64,000 nt of DNA, from positions 248,001-312,000 of the forward strand of contig NZ_PEBD01000010.1 in NCBI RefSeq assembly GCF_002735905.1. Direction: 5' to 3'. The DNA is from Williamsia muralis (lineage in GTDB: Bacteria; Actinomycetota; Actinomycetes; Mycobacteriales; Mycobacteriaceae). Made by a program: the position numbers and the translations under genes. How positions within the stretch are numbered: the first letter of the stretch is position 1; each line of letters begins with the position of its first letter. The notes beneath the pieces were generated by a model. It worked only from the letters and a program-made list of their open reading frames with translations. It had not been told where the DNA came from and made no database searches. Positions 9,281 to 17,165 of this stretch are shown piece after piece.

Positions 9281-9856
9281 GATGCCGAGCATGATCAGGA
9301 GCGCCCCGTTGGCGCAATTCCAACGCCGCCGGATCGCGTCGCGCCGCAAAGGCCCCGACAGACGCCCTCCGGCCATCACGACCCCGACATAGACGGCAAT
9401 TCCGAAGACGACGTCGACCAGCCCCAGAATGGCGAGTTCCAGTGGCAGTGATGCCGTCCCGGTGGCGAATTGGGGCAGCACGCCAGTGACGAAAACGACC
9501 GCCTTCGGATTGAGAAGATTGGTCCCGAGCGCATTGCGAAATGCTGTCGCCGGTGACCCCGCGTCACGACCGCGGGAGTCACGGCGAACGATCAGACCGA
9601 CGCCGAGACAGCACAGGTAGATGGCACCGAGTATCTGGATGATGGTGAGTGCCGCGGGCGCACGCGCGACGAGAAAGCTGACCCCGGTCACCGCGAGGAC
9701 AATGTGTACCGACAGACCCGTTTGAGCTCCGGCGAGTGCGAGCAGTCCGTCGCGGCGGTTCTCTGTGGACCACCGCAAGATCAGCAGGAAGTCGGGTCCG
9801 GGCACCACGTAGGCGACAGTCAGTACCGCGAGATAACCCAGCCAGTCGATAGTCAC
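9257..9856 (-). CDS. LysE/RhtB family amino-acid exporter
   Basis: Membrane exporter of amino acids or related small molecules, 199 residues, about six TM helices. The N-terminal signature VPGPDFLLILRWS matches the family PGPxxL pattern, and the central NLLNPKAVVFVTGVLPQF matches the conserved NPK motif. GTG 9856 was chosen because it overlaps the stop of the upstream regulator gene by four bases (GTGA); a longer in-frame reading would lie antisense inside that gene. Coupling to a CGNR regulator suggests that regulator senses the export substrate. Confidence 0.92.
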   Translation of the reverse strand: MTIDWLGYLAVLTVAYVVPGPDFLLILRWSTENRRDGLLALAGAQTGLSVHIVLAVTGVSFLVARAPAALTIIQILGAIYLCCLGVGLIVRRDSRGRDAGSPATAFRNALGTNLLNPKAVVFVTGVLPQFATGTASLPLELAILGLVDVVFGIAVYVGVVMAGGRLSGPLRRDAIRRRWNCANGALLIMLGIGLGVANA

Positions 9857-10425
9857 CGCGGACCGTTGCGGCGATGACGATGCCGATCGACCCGCGCCCG
9901 GTTGCCGCATCCTGGACTGCACCAGCGTTGGTTGGGGCGCGCCCGGTGAAAGAACTGACCGCACAAGGGCGCATGACAGACCGCGAGGTTGGCAAGGTCG
10001 TCTCGCGCGATGAGGTCGACCACGGCGGCGGCCGCGTGACCCGTCAGCGCGATCGTCGAATCGGTCTGCGCCACAACATGTTCTGCTTGGTGTGCGGTTG
10101 TGGTGAGCAATCGGTGAACGGACGCCGCCTGCACCGCGTCGTTGATGTCGCCCACGGCATCGGCAGGCAGGGGCTCTCCGGCCACGGCGCTGTGCAGGAT
10201 GAGCAGGGCGGCGTCGCGAACAGACCGGAACCGCTCCAAGCAGTGTTCGTCGACGACCTCGGGGCGGGGCATCGGTGCGGGCTCCACATCGAGCCACCCG
10301 ACGAGATCGGCGGGCGTCGCGAGCAACTCGACCCGTCGGCCGTCCTCGATCCGGACGGTGTTGGCCACGTCGAGGGCCAGGTGATCCCCGAGCCACGGCC
10401 ACTTCCGCTGCAACGTGTCATCCAT
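9853..10425 (-). CDS. CGNR zinc-finger (ABATE) transcriptional regulator
   Basis: Probable DNA-binding stress or metabolite regulator of 190 residues. The N-terminal ABATE domain starts with WLGDHLALDVANTV. The C-terminal zinc finger has CHAPLCGQFF followed by RWCSPGCGNRARVDRHR, with the CGNR tetrad that names the family. It is translationally coupled to lysE, so it is its likely local regulator. It is divergent from the NAD(P)-binding gene at 10692; the 266-base gap has a TTGACA hexamer on its coding strand near 10460. Confidence 0.92.
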   Translation of the reverse strand: MDDTLQRKWPWLGDHLALDVANTVRIEDGRRVELLATPADLVGWLDVEPAPMPRPEVVDEHCLERFRSVRDAALLILHSAVAGEPLPADAVGDINDAVQAASVHRLLTTTAHQAEHVVAQTDSTIALTGHAAAAVVDLIARDDLANLAVCHAPLCGQFFHRARPNQRWCSPGCGNRARVDRHRHRRNGPR

Positions 10426-10691
10426 GCCTCAGATCGTGCCGATGAAATGGATAGGCTGTCAAAAACCATTACACACCGATCGCAAATGCGAGTGATGTCA
10501 CGATTGCCGCCAACCGCTTCTGGGGTACTTGGCTGCTGAGTATGTAGGGAACAAGCGATCCAGACGCTCCAATACCGGGGTGAGCCGCCGCAGATCACGT
10601 GTTGTCGGTGTCGCGGGTTCCGGGAAATGTCTACCGACGTAGGCCGAGCACATCGATCGTGGCAATCACGGTCCTGACGAACGGTGATCAC

Positions 10692-11768
10692 ATGCGGGTT
10701 CTTGTTCTGGGAGCGACCGGTTACATCGGATCTCGCCTGGTCCCAGCCCTGTTGTCGAAGGGGCACGAGGTGGTTGCCGCATCGCGGAACCGCAGCAGTC
10801 TCGAGCGCTTCGGATGGTTCGACCGGGTGAAGACCATCGAGTTCGATGCGCTCGACGCCGATTCGGTCCGCGACGGCATCAGCTCGGGCGGCGACATCGA
10901 CGTCATCTACTACCTCGTCCACGGCATCGGACAACCCAACTTCCGCGACGACGACCGTCGGGCCGCAGACAACGTGGCCGCCGCAGCGCGCGATGCGGGC
11001 GTCGGACGCATCGTCTACCTCGGAGGCTTCGTCCCCGACGACGCCGAACTCTCCGAACATCTCGAGAGCCGGGCCGAGGTCGGAACCGCTCTGTCGGTCG
11101 ACGGGGGAGCGGACCTGGTGTGGTTGCGCGCTGCCGTGGTGATCGGCGCCGGATCCACATCGTTCGAGATGGTGCGCTACATGGCCGACCGCCTGGCCGT
11201 GATCCCGCTGCCGGCGTGGATGGACAATCCGATGGATCCGATTTCGGTGCGCGACGCCGTGCACTATCTCGCCGCCGCCGCCACCGACGCGGTGCCTCCG
11301 GGTGACTACGACATCAGCGGGCCGGAGCGGTCGTCGTACAACTCGCTGCTGTTCGCCTACCTGCGCGAGATCGGTCAACCCAGGGTCGGTGTGCTGCTCC
11401 CCAACATCGACGTGCGTTTGGCCGGCTTTGTCAGCGGGTTCATTGTGCCGGTCCCCAGCGGGCTCGCGTCCGATCTGGTGAGATCACTTGACTACCCGAT
11501 GAAGGCGTCAGAACATTCGATCCGAGACCACGTCCCCGATCCGCCGGGAGGATTGTTGACCATCCGGGATGCAGTGCGCAGATCCGCCGAGAGTCCACTT
11601 CCGAAGCCGGTCGACAAACTCCGCGACATCCATCACCTGGCCGACACCGACCCCGACTGGGCCGGTGGCGACCTGATGCGGGTGAAGATCGGGGTGCGAG
11701 ACCGCTTCGGTCCGGCGTGGAACCTCCTGACCGGGGTCGTCGGCGCGGTGACAGGGCGGCCCAAGTGA
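10692..11768 (+). CDS. NAD(P)H-binding protein, atypical SDR/NmrA-like
   Basis: A Rossmann-fold oxidoreductase or sensor of 358 residues. The dinucleotide motif VLGATGYIGSRLVPALL lies at the N-terminus, and YYLVHGIG and the VYLGGF segment follow as in atypical SDRs. A C-terminal extension of about 120 residues is not typical of small NmrA proteins. ATG 10692 starts directly at the Rossmann strand; a GTC/CTG-rich extension upstream has no better start. It overlaps the downstream CPBP gene by four bases, so the two are probably made together. Confidence 0.85.
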   Translation: MRVLVLGATGYIGSRLVPALLSKGHEVVAASRNRSSLERFGWFDRVKTIEFDALDADSVRDGISSGGDIDVIYYLVHGIGQPNFRDDDRRAADNVAAAARDAGVGRIVYLGGFVPDDAELSEHLESRAEVGTALSVDGGADLVWLRAAVVIGAGSTSFEMVRYMADRLAVIPLPAWMDNPMDPISVRDAVHYLAAAATDAVPPGDYDISGPERSSYNSLLFAYLREIGQPRVGVLLPNIDVRLAGFVSGFIVPVPSGLASDLVRSLDYPMKASEHSIRDHVPDPPGGLLTIRDAVRRSAESPLPKPVDKLRDIHHLADTDPDWAGGDLMRVKIGVRDRFGPAWNLLTGVVGAVTGRPK

Positions 11769-12469
11769 TCACACTGCCCGAGAAGGTCCAGTTCCTCATC
11801 GGCACGATGGAGGACGACTCCAACGACCCGCCCGAGACACGCGCCCAGATGTTGCGCCGCAGGATCGTCGTGGTGGTCACGTTGCTCGTGGGCAGCGTGC
11901 TGCTGAGCATCTCGCTGTCGATCGATCCCGGTGACTCGTCGTTCTACCCGATGACCTTCGCCCTCGCGGCGGTCTGGGCCATCGGCGCGGTGCTGTCCGG
12001 GCCGCTACACCTCGGGGCCTTTCCGCCGCCGCGTGGCGGGCCGGTGCGTGCCGGCGCGATCGGTGTCGCGGTGGGGCTGGCGCTGGGTGCTGTGTTCGTT
12101 GTCGGGGCGTTGGTGGTCCGGGAGATCCCACCCATCGCCGATTTTGTCTCCGATGTGCTCGACCACGCCGATCAAGGCACCTTCTCCCTGATTCTCGCCA
12201 CCGCCCTCGTCAACGGGGTGGCTGAGGAGATGTTCTTCCGCGGCGCGGTGTACTCGGCCCTCAAAGGCCATGCGCCCGTCATCTTCTCCACGCTCATCTA
12301 CATCGTCGCCACCCTTGCCAGCGGCAACCCGATGCTGGGCTTCGCGGCAATCCTGCTCGGAGCGGTCAGCGCTCTCGAACGTCGTGCCACGGGCGGCATC
12401 GTCGCATCGATGGGTACGCACATCTCGTGGACGATCATCATGGTCTTCGCCCTGCCGCCGCTGTTCTGA
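11765..12469 (+). CDS. CPBP-family membrane protein (Abi-type protease fold)
   Basis: Multi-pass membrane protein of 234 residues. Motif 1 of the CPBP glutamic intramembrane proteases is present as AEEMFFRG (E-E-x3-R). Motif 3 is represented by MGTHISW. The FxxxH motif 2, expected in the helix around FSTLIYIVATLAS, lacks its histidine (Thr at that place), so proteolytic activity is doubtful. GTG 11765 overlaps the previous stop as GTGA; ATG 11807 is an alternative giving a shorter cytoplasmic leader. Partner and substrate are unknown. Confidence 0.85.
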   Translation: MITLPEKVQFLIGTMEDDSNDPPETRAQMLRRRIVVVVTLLVGSVLLSISLSIDPGDSSFYPMTFALAAVWAIGAVLSGPLHLGAFPPPRGGPVRAGAIGVAVGLALGAVFVVGALVVREIPPIADFVSDVLDHADQGTFSLILATALVNGVAEEMFFRGAVYSALKGHAPVIFSTLIYIVATLASGNPMLGFAAILLGAVSALERRATGGIVASMGTHISWTIIMVFALPPLF

Positions 12470-12521
12470 CCCGAGCCGCTCGGCGCGAAGGCCGCACAAA
12501 ACAACGAAAGTAGACATCCCA

Positions 12522-12950
12522 ATGGCTGGTGTGAATGTGTCCGTCACGTCGGAGCTAGAACCTGCTGCGGCCTGGAACATGGCGTCCGATCTGAGTCGCT
12601 TCGACGAGTGGATGACGATCTTCGCGGGCTGGAAGAGTCCGTTGCCCGCGCAGATCGAAGAAGGCACCGAGGTGTCGTCGCTGATCAAGGTGAAGGGTTT
12701 CCGCAACACGATCCACTGGACCGTGACCCGCTACGACGAACCCCGCTTGCTCGAGTTGTCGGGCAAGGGTCGCGGCGGCGTGCGGATCGAGATCGCGCTG
12801 AAGGTCACGCCGGAAGGTAAGGGCTCCATCTTCGACCTCGACGCCACTCTCAGCGGCAGCGTCTTGAACGGTCCCGTCGGCAACCTCGTCGCGAAGGTCA
12901 TCGAGTCTGACGTCCGCAATTCCGTCGCGAATTTGGTTGCGTTGCGCTGA
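12522..12950 (+). CDS. SRPBCC (START-like) family protein
   Basis: Small ligand-binding helix-grip protein of 142 residues, starting MAGVNVSVTSELEPAAAW, a beta strand and short helices typical of the polyketide-cyclase/dehydrase superfamily, and ending with a long helix (VGNLVAKVIESDVRNSVANLVAL). No catalytic residues can be assigned. Its spacing from the CPBP gene is 52 bases, so it may be read from the same transcript. The downstream side is a 480-base repeat array. A second SRPBCC gene of equal length lies at 16587. Confidence 0.88.
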   Translation: MAGVNVSVTSELEPAAAWNMASDLSRFDEWMTIFAGWKSPLPAQIEEGTEVSSLIKVKGFRNTIHWTVTRYDEPRLLELSGKGRGGVRIEIALKVTPEGKGSIFDLDATLSGSVLNGPVGNLVAKVIESDVRNSVANLVALR

Positions 12951-12961
12951 TTGTCGGGCCG

Positions 12962-13438
12962 GGCTGGTCGTCGCTCGGTCTGTAGCCCGAGCGTCTGCCG
13001 GCTTGCCGAGCTGACCGCAACCCCAGCTCGCTTAACCGGCCGACGCGTGCCCCGCAGTCCGAGCATGTCCCCGTTTCGCGGCTGCCTGGTACCTCGGCTC
13101 GCTTGGCTGGTCGTTGCTCGCTCTGCAGTCCGAGCTTTTGCCAGTCTCCCGACCTGACCTGTGACCCCGCTCGGTCGGCTGGTCGTTGCTCGGTCTGTAG
13201 TCCGAGCGTGTGCCGGTTTCCCGAGCTGCACCGCACCCCAGCTCGCATAACTGGCCGACGCTCACTCCGCAGTCCGAGCGTCCCCCGGTTTTGCGAGCTG
13301 CACCGCACCCCAGCTCGCATAACTGGCCGACGCTCACTCCGCAGTCCGAGCGTCCCCCAGTTTCCCGAGCTGCACCGAACCCCAGCTCGCATAACCGGCC
13401 AAGCTCACCCCACAGCCCGAGCACGTGCCAGTTCCCAC
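12962..13438. repeat. Tandem array of about 72-bp hairpin-bearing units (6.5 copies), non-coding
   Basis: Units begin at 12962, 13038, 13105, 13177, 13253, 13325 and 13397 (last one partial), with lengths 76, 67, 72, 76, 72 and 72. Shared core: CAGTCCGAGCGT, then CCCGAGCTGCACCGCACCC and CAGCTCGCATAAC. Units 1, 4, 5 and 6 hold a perfect 7-bp hairpin, CGAGCTG (13007, 13222, 13294, 13366) with CAGCTCG (13024, 13239, 13311, 13383) across 10 bases. Units 1 and 4 hold a second stem, GCTCGG with CCGAGC. Units 5 and 6 are most alike; 2 and 3 are the most decayed. It occupies the whole 540-base space between the SRPBCC and YihY genes. Open frames across it are artefacts of 3n-length units. Confidence 0.93.
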
Positions 13439-13440
13439 AA

Positions 13441-13477
13441 CAAAACCCCCGCACCGGGCAAACCAGTACGGGGGCTT
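13441..13477 (-). terminator. Rho-independent terminator of the YihY gene
   Basis: Read on the minus strand, GCCCCCGTAC and GTGCGGGGG pair around a short loop and are followed by TTTTGTTG. Arms on the + strand are CCCCCG (13446-13451) and CGGGGG (13469-13474). It lies 15 bases past the YihY stop. Confidence 0.88.
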
Positions 13478-13490
13478 CGGGAAACGTGTC

Positions 13491-14561
13491 TTACTTGTCA
13501 GGCGTCATCGTCTGGCCCTGGGATTCGCGTAGGGCCCGACCTCTCTCGACGAACTTCTGGTCGGTTGCTTCGTTCTTGTCCGACGCCTTGGTGTCACGCG
13601 GCGGAAGTTGCAGGCGCTCTTCGGCCGGCAGGCCCGCCTGAAGCTGGCGACCGCGCTCGAGCTCGGAGTCGAACTCGGCACCGAACAGCAACGCGAGATT
13701 GGTGAGCCACAGCCACAGCAAGAACACGATGACACCGGCAAGCGCGCCATAGGTCTTGTTGTAGTTGCTGAAGTTCGCGACGTACAGAGCGAACAGGGCC
13801 GAGGCGACGATCCAGGTGACGATGGCGAGGATGGCGCCGGCGCTCACCCAGCGGAACTTGGGCTGCTTCACGTTGGGGGTGGCCCAGTAGAGGATCGCGA
13901 CAACCAGGATCACGAAGATCAAGACCACCGGCCAGCGGGCGATGTTCCAGACGGTGACCGCAGTGTCGCCCAGGCCGATGGCGTCACCGATGGACTTCGC
14001 AACCGGACCGCTCACGGCAAGCATGAAAGCAACCGCCGCAGCCATGATCAATGCGATCAGGGTGACGAGCAGCATGACCGGACGCAATTTCCAGATCGGC
14101 CGACCTTCGTCGATCTCGTACATCCGGTTCATCGCCCGGCCGAAGGCCCCGACGTAACCGGATGCCGACCACAGGGCACCGACCAGACCGAGCACCAGGG
14201 CGAACCCCGCGCTCGGTGCGGCAACGAGTTGTTCAACGGGTCCCCGCAGGGTGTCGACCGCAGACGAGGGTCCGAGGTCATCGACCATTTTCAGAACCGC
14301 GTCAGTGGTCTTCTCGCCTTGCCCGAAGACACCGAGCAGCGAAACCAGGGCAAGCAGCGCGGGAAACAGCGACAGCACTGAGTAGTACGTGAGTGCGGCC
14401 GCGATGTCGGTGCACTGGTCGCGAGAGAATTCCCGCAGCGTCTTCCGAAGCACGAACATGAAGGAGTGCTTGGTCAGCTGAGTCGGGGATTCGGGCTTGC
14501 GCGGATCCTCCGGATCAGGCGATTCCGGATCGTCCCGCACGTCCTCGCGCTGCTTGCTCAT
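13491..14561 (-). CDS. YihY/BrkB family inner-membrane protein (UPF0761)
   Basis: Polytopic membrane protein of 356 residues with about six TM helices between residues 55 and 300. The family hallmark segment is DQCTDIAAALTYYSVLSLFPALLAL. Acidic, proline-rich N- and C-terminal tails are probably cytoplasmic. The family was once called ribonuclease BN by mistake; its real role, possibly transport, is open. A small hypothetical gene ends two bases upstream, so they form an operon that ends at the terminator beside the repeat array. Confidence 0.93.
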   Translation of the reverse strand: MSKQREDVRDDPESPDPEDPRKPESPTQLTKHSFMFVLRKTLREFSRDQCTDIAAALTYYSVLSLFPALLALVSLLGVFGQGEKTTDAVLKMVDDLGPSSAVDTLRGPVEQLVAAPSAGFALVLGLVGALWSASGYVGAFGRAMNRMYEIDEGRPIWKLRPVMLLVTLIALIMAAAVAFMLAVSGPVAKSIGDAIGLGDTAVTVWNIARWPVVLIFVILVVAILYWATPNVKQPKFRWVSAGAILAIVTWIVASALFALYVANFSNYNKTYGALAGVIVFLLWLWLTNLALLFGAEFDSELERGRQLQAGLPAEERLQLPPRDTKASDKNEATDQKFVERGRALRESQGQTMTPDK

Positions 14562-14563
14562 GA

Positions 14564-14740
14564 TCAGCTGTCGCCGTTCTTGGCGTCGTCGACCAGCGCT
14601 TGCTCGTGTTCGGCCCGCTTCGCCAACTCATCGTCATCGAGGTGTGCCGGCGTCTTCGCGTGCTCGTGGTGATCCGGATTGACCGTTTCGGTCGGGATCA
14701 TGACGTTGTCCAAGGTGGGGTCATCTTTTGCTGAACTCAT
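14564..14740 (-). CDS. Small acidic hypothetical protein (58 residues)
   Basis: Not recognised. The peptide MSSAKDDPTLDNVMIPTETV opens a hydrophilic, charge-rich chain (HHEHAKTPAHLDDDELAKRA) without membrane segments. ATG 14740 was preferred over an upstream ATG at 14815 because the extra residues are Pro-rich and overlap the divergent promoter region. Its stop is two bases from the YihY start, so the pair is co-translated. Confidence 0.6.
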   Translation of the reverse strand: MSSAKDDPTLDNVMIPTETVNPDHHEHAKTPAHLDDDELAKRAEHEQALVDDAKNGDS

Positions 14741-14879
14741 GGACGGGGGATAGCCCGGTGGGGGAGGGTTGAAACGCTCACCCGCCAAAATCTGTGCGTT
14801 TGCAAAGTTCCACATTGGGAACCTTTACTGAGCGCCTGGCCGCTCTGCTGCGGTCGGCAAAGACAACCGACGATAGGAA

Positions 14880-15197
14880 ATGACTGTGAGTACTACTGCT
14901 GCGGCTGTTGAAATCCTGGCTGAACGCTCCACCACCACCACATCGGTGGGTGTGATCGGCTACATCATCATCGGCGGTCTCGCGGGATGGATTGCCAGCA
15001 AGTTCATGGGCACCGACAAGCAGATGGGCATCCTGCTCAACATCGTGGTCGGCGTGCTCGGCGCGTTCCTCGGTGGCTTCCTGCTCAGCTTCGCCTTCGA
15101 CACGGCGAGCGGCGGATGGTTCTTCACCTTCCTGACGGCACTGCTCGGAGCGGTTATCCTGCTCGCGATCGTCAAGGCAGTCACCAAACGCCGATAG
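14880..15197 (+). CDS. GlsB/YeaQ/YmgE-type stress membrane protein (transglycosylase-associated)
   Basis: A 105-residue protein with three hydrophobic helices. The family pattern GYIIIGGLAGWIASKFMG, then ILLNIVVGVLGAFLGGFLL, is clear. These small proteins are general-stress genes of unknown molecular activity. An N-terminal extension of about 20 residues rich in Ala and Thr precedes helix 1. AGGA just before ATG 14880 and a textbook terminator 14 bases past the stop make it a self-contained unit. Confidence 0.92.
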   Translation: MTVSTTAAAVEILAERSTTTTSVGVIGYIIIGGLAGWIASKFMGTDKQMGILLNIVVGVLGAFLGGFLLSFAFDTASGGWFFTFLTALLGAVILLAIVKAVTKRR

Positions 15198-15210
15198 AGG
15201 GCACACTTCT

Positions 15211-15250
15211 ACCCGGCGCGGGCCACACGGTCCGCGCCGGGTTTGTTTTC
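15211..15250 (+). terminator. Strong rho-independent terminator
   Basis: An 11-bp perfect stem, ACCCGGCGCGG (15211-15221) with CCGCGCCGGGT (15232-15242), a 10-base loop, and then TTGTTTTC. It closes the GlsB-like gene; the lipase ribosome site (AAGGA) begins only 13 bases after the stem. Confidence 0.95.
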
Positions 15251-15265
15251 TCACCAAGGATCCCG

Positions 15266-16576
15266 ATGACTCAACTTCTGATCGACGACGATTGGACCCC
15301 CGAGGCGACCGCGCCGACACCGTCACGGTGGAGCAGGCCATCGTTACCCGGGGACGACCCGTTCTATGTGCCACCGGCCGGCTTCGAGTCCCTGCCCGAA
15401 GGCACGCTGCTTCGCAGTCGGGAGATCAGGTTGGCGTTGCTCGGGCTCATCCCGCAGAAGGCCAGGGCCTGGCAGTTGCTCTACCGGAGCAGTGATCTAC
15501 ACCGGAACGCCGAGCCCGCCGTGACGACGGTGCTGCTACCGGCCGGCGCGGACCCGGCCGAAGCCCGGCCGCTGCTTGCGTATCAGTGCGCCATCGATGC
15601 AGTGTCGGCAAAGTGCTTTCCGTCGTACGTGTTTCAACAGGGCGCATGGTCACCGGGGAGCGTTCCACCATTCGAGATGTTCATCATCGCGAATGCGCTG
15701 CAACGTGGTTGGGCCGTGAGTATTGCCGACCATGAGGGGATGAACGGCTACTTCGGCGCCCCTCGGGAGCCCGGCTATCGCGTACTCGACGGCGTTCGCG
15801 CCGCGATGACGTTCGGTCCGCTGGGTCTGGACGCGTCTACACCCGTAGGGGTGTGGGGATATTCGGGTGGCGGCATGGCGTCGTCGTGGGTCGCGGAGAT
15901 GGCGCCGGAATACGCACCGGAGATCAACATCGTCGGTGCTGCACTCGGTGCGCCCGTCGGTGATCCCGGTGAGACGTACATCCGTCTCAACGGCACTTTG
16001 TATGCGGGTCTGCCTGCCCTGGTGGTGGCCGGTCTCCGGCACATCTACCCGGGCCTGGAGCAGGTGATCGAGACGCACGTCGATGACGAGGGTCGCGACC
16101 GGTTGAACAAGATCGAGTCGATGTCGACGGTGGAAGCCGTGATCCGTTTCGCCAAGGATGATTTCGACAACTACACCAAGATTCCGCTTGCCGATGTGCT
16201 CGCCAAACCCGAGCTCCTCGAGCTTTTCGACGACATCAGACTCGGTGACCGCATCCCGGACTGTCCGCTGCTGGTACTGCACCCCGTGCATGACCAGATC
16301 ATCGCCGTCGAGGACATCGATGGCCAGGTGGAGCGGTACGAAAAGGGCGGTGCGCACGTCACCTACGTGCGTGACCGCCTCAGCGAGCACCTTTCCTTGA
16401 TGGTGTTGTCGGCGCCGGTGGTGCTCGACTGGTTGTCAGATCGGTTCGACAACGCGCCACTTCCCGAGTCGGCCCGCAGCACGGTGTGGTCCACGGCTTT
16501 CCGGATGGCGTCGCTGTCCGGATTCCTGGGAGTCGGTAGGGCGGCGGCGAAAGCGCTTCTCTCTCGCCGCCTTTGA
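15266..16576 (+). CDS. Lipase of the LIP (secretory lipase) family
   Basis: Alpha/beta-hydrolase of 436 residues resembling actinobacterial and fungal LIP lipases. The nucleophile elbow is WGYSGGGMASSW, with the following LGAPVGDP stretch typical of the family; the acid residue is probably in LHPVHDQII and the histidine in RLSEHLSLM. No signal peptide is visible, unlike most family members, so a cytoplasmic triacylglycerol or ester hydrolase is possible. ATG 15266 follows AAGGA by five bases. The WS/DGAT gene 0.6 kb downstream makes neutral-lipid turnover a reasonable but unproven theme. Confidence 0.88.
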   Translation: MTQLLIDDDWTPEATAPTPSRWSRPSLPGDDPFYVPPAGFESLPEGTLLRSREIRLALLGLIPQKARAWQLLYRSSDLHRNAEPAVTTVLLPAGADPAEARPLLAYQCAIDAVSAKCFPSYVFQQGAWSPGSVPPFEMFIIANALQRGWAVSIADHEGMNGYFGAPREPGYRVLDGVRAAMTFGPLGLDASTPVGVWGYSGGGMASSWVAEMAPEYAPEINIVGAALGAPVGDPGETYIRLNGTLYAGLPALVVAGLRHIYPGLEQVIETHVDDEGRDRLNKIESMSTVEAVIRFAKDDFDNYTKIPLADVLAKPELLELFDDIRLGDRIPDCPLLVLHPVHDQIIAVEDIDGQVERYEKGGAHVTYVRDRLSEHLSLMVLSAPVVLDWLSDRFDNAPLPESARSTVWSTAFRMASLSGFLGVGRAAAKALLSRRL

Positions 16577-16586
16577 CCGATATACC

Positions 16587-17015
16587 TCAGCTCTTGACCT
16601 GGTCGCGCAATCCTTTCGTGGCCATCTCGAGGATCGTCTTCTGACCACGCTTGATGATGAAGCCGGGAACCGGCGCCTTCGGGTCGAGCATCATCTCGAA
16701 CTCGACGTGGGTGCCCTTGTCGGTCTCTGTCAGCCGGTATTCGGCGTGCTGTGCCTTCTGCTGCGAACTCTCGACAAGGTCCCAGGTGACGCCCGTGTCC
16801 GACCACGTGTAGTCCAGGACCTGGTCGTCGGAGATGCCGAGGAGCGACGCCTTCATCTTGACCCGCTTGGGCCGTCCGTCGGGATGCCGGTCGATGACCT
16901 CCACGCTCTTGTGGATCGATGACCAGGACGGCATCGATTCCACGTCGGCGATCGCGTCCAGAATCTGTGCCGGTGTCGCGTCGATGTCAATGCTTGTGCT
17001 TCCGCTGACTGCCAT
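16587..17015 (-). CDS. SRPBCC / polyketide cyclase family protein
   Basis: START-like protein of 142 residues, starting MAVSGSTSIDIDATPAQILD, with DYTWSDTGVTWDLVES and THVEFEMMLDPKAPVPGFI segments characteristic of mycobacterial members of this superfamily. No enzyme role can be read. ATG 17015 was preferred to 17051 because the domain's first strand begins there. It converges on the lipase with 10 bases between stops. Confidence 0.88.
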   Translation of the reverse strand: MAVSGSTSIDIDATPAQILDAIADVESMPSWSSIHKSVEVIDRHPDGRPKRVKMKASLLGISDDQVLDYTWSDTGVTWDLVESSQQKAQHAEYRLTETDKGTHVEFEMMLDPKAPVPGFIIKRGQKTILEMATKGLRDQVKS

Positions 17016-17115
17016 GGGAAAACCGTAACGGATCCATCGTCTATGTGACATCAGATATGGGTAAGTTCGTTTGGCGATACGAAAACGCGAGACGCGGCAT
17101 ACTTCTGACGTGTCT

Positions 17116-17160
17116 CGAGAAGGGGGCCACCGCCGCTAGCGCTGTGCGCGAGAAGGGGGC
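17116..17160 (+). repeat. Duplicated 12-bp purine element carrying the ribosome site
   Basis: CGAGAAGGGGGC occurs at 17116-17127 and again at 17149-17160. The second copy is the Shine-Dalgarno region of the WS/DGAT gene (ATG 17166); the first is 50 bases upstream with no start codon in range. Confidence 0.8.
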
Positions 17161-17165
17161 TGCTG

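Noticed and set aside
12962-13438. CRISPR array
   Set aside because: Units are contiguous and similar along their whole length, with no unique spacers, and no cas genes are present.
12951-13490. Open frames of 140-200 codons on both strands
   Set aside because: They arise because the repeat units are often multiples of three; composition is Arg/Ser/Pro-rich and the proteins are just the repeat translated.
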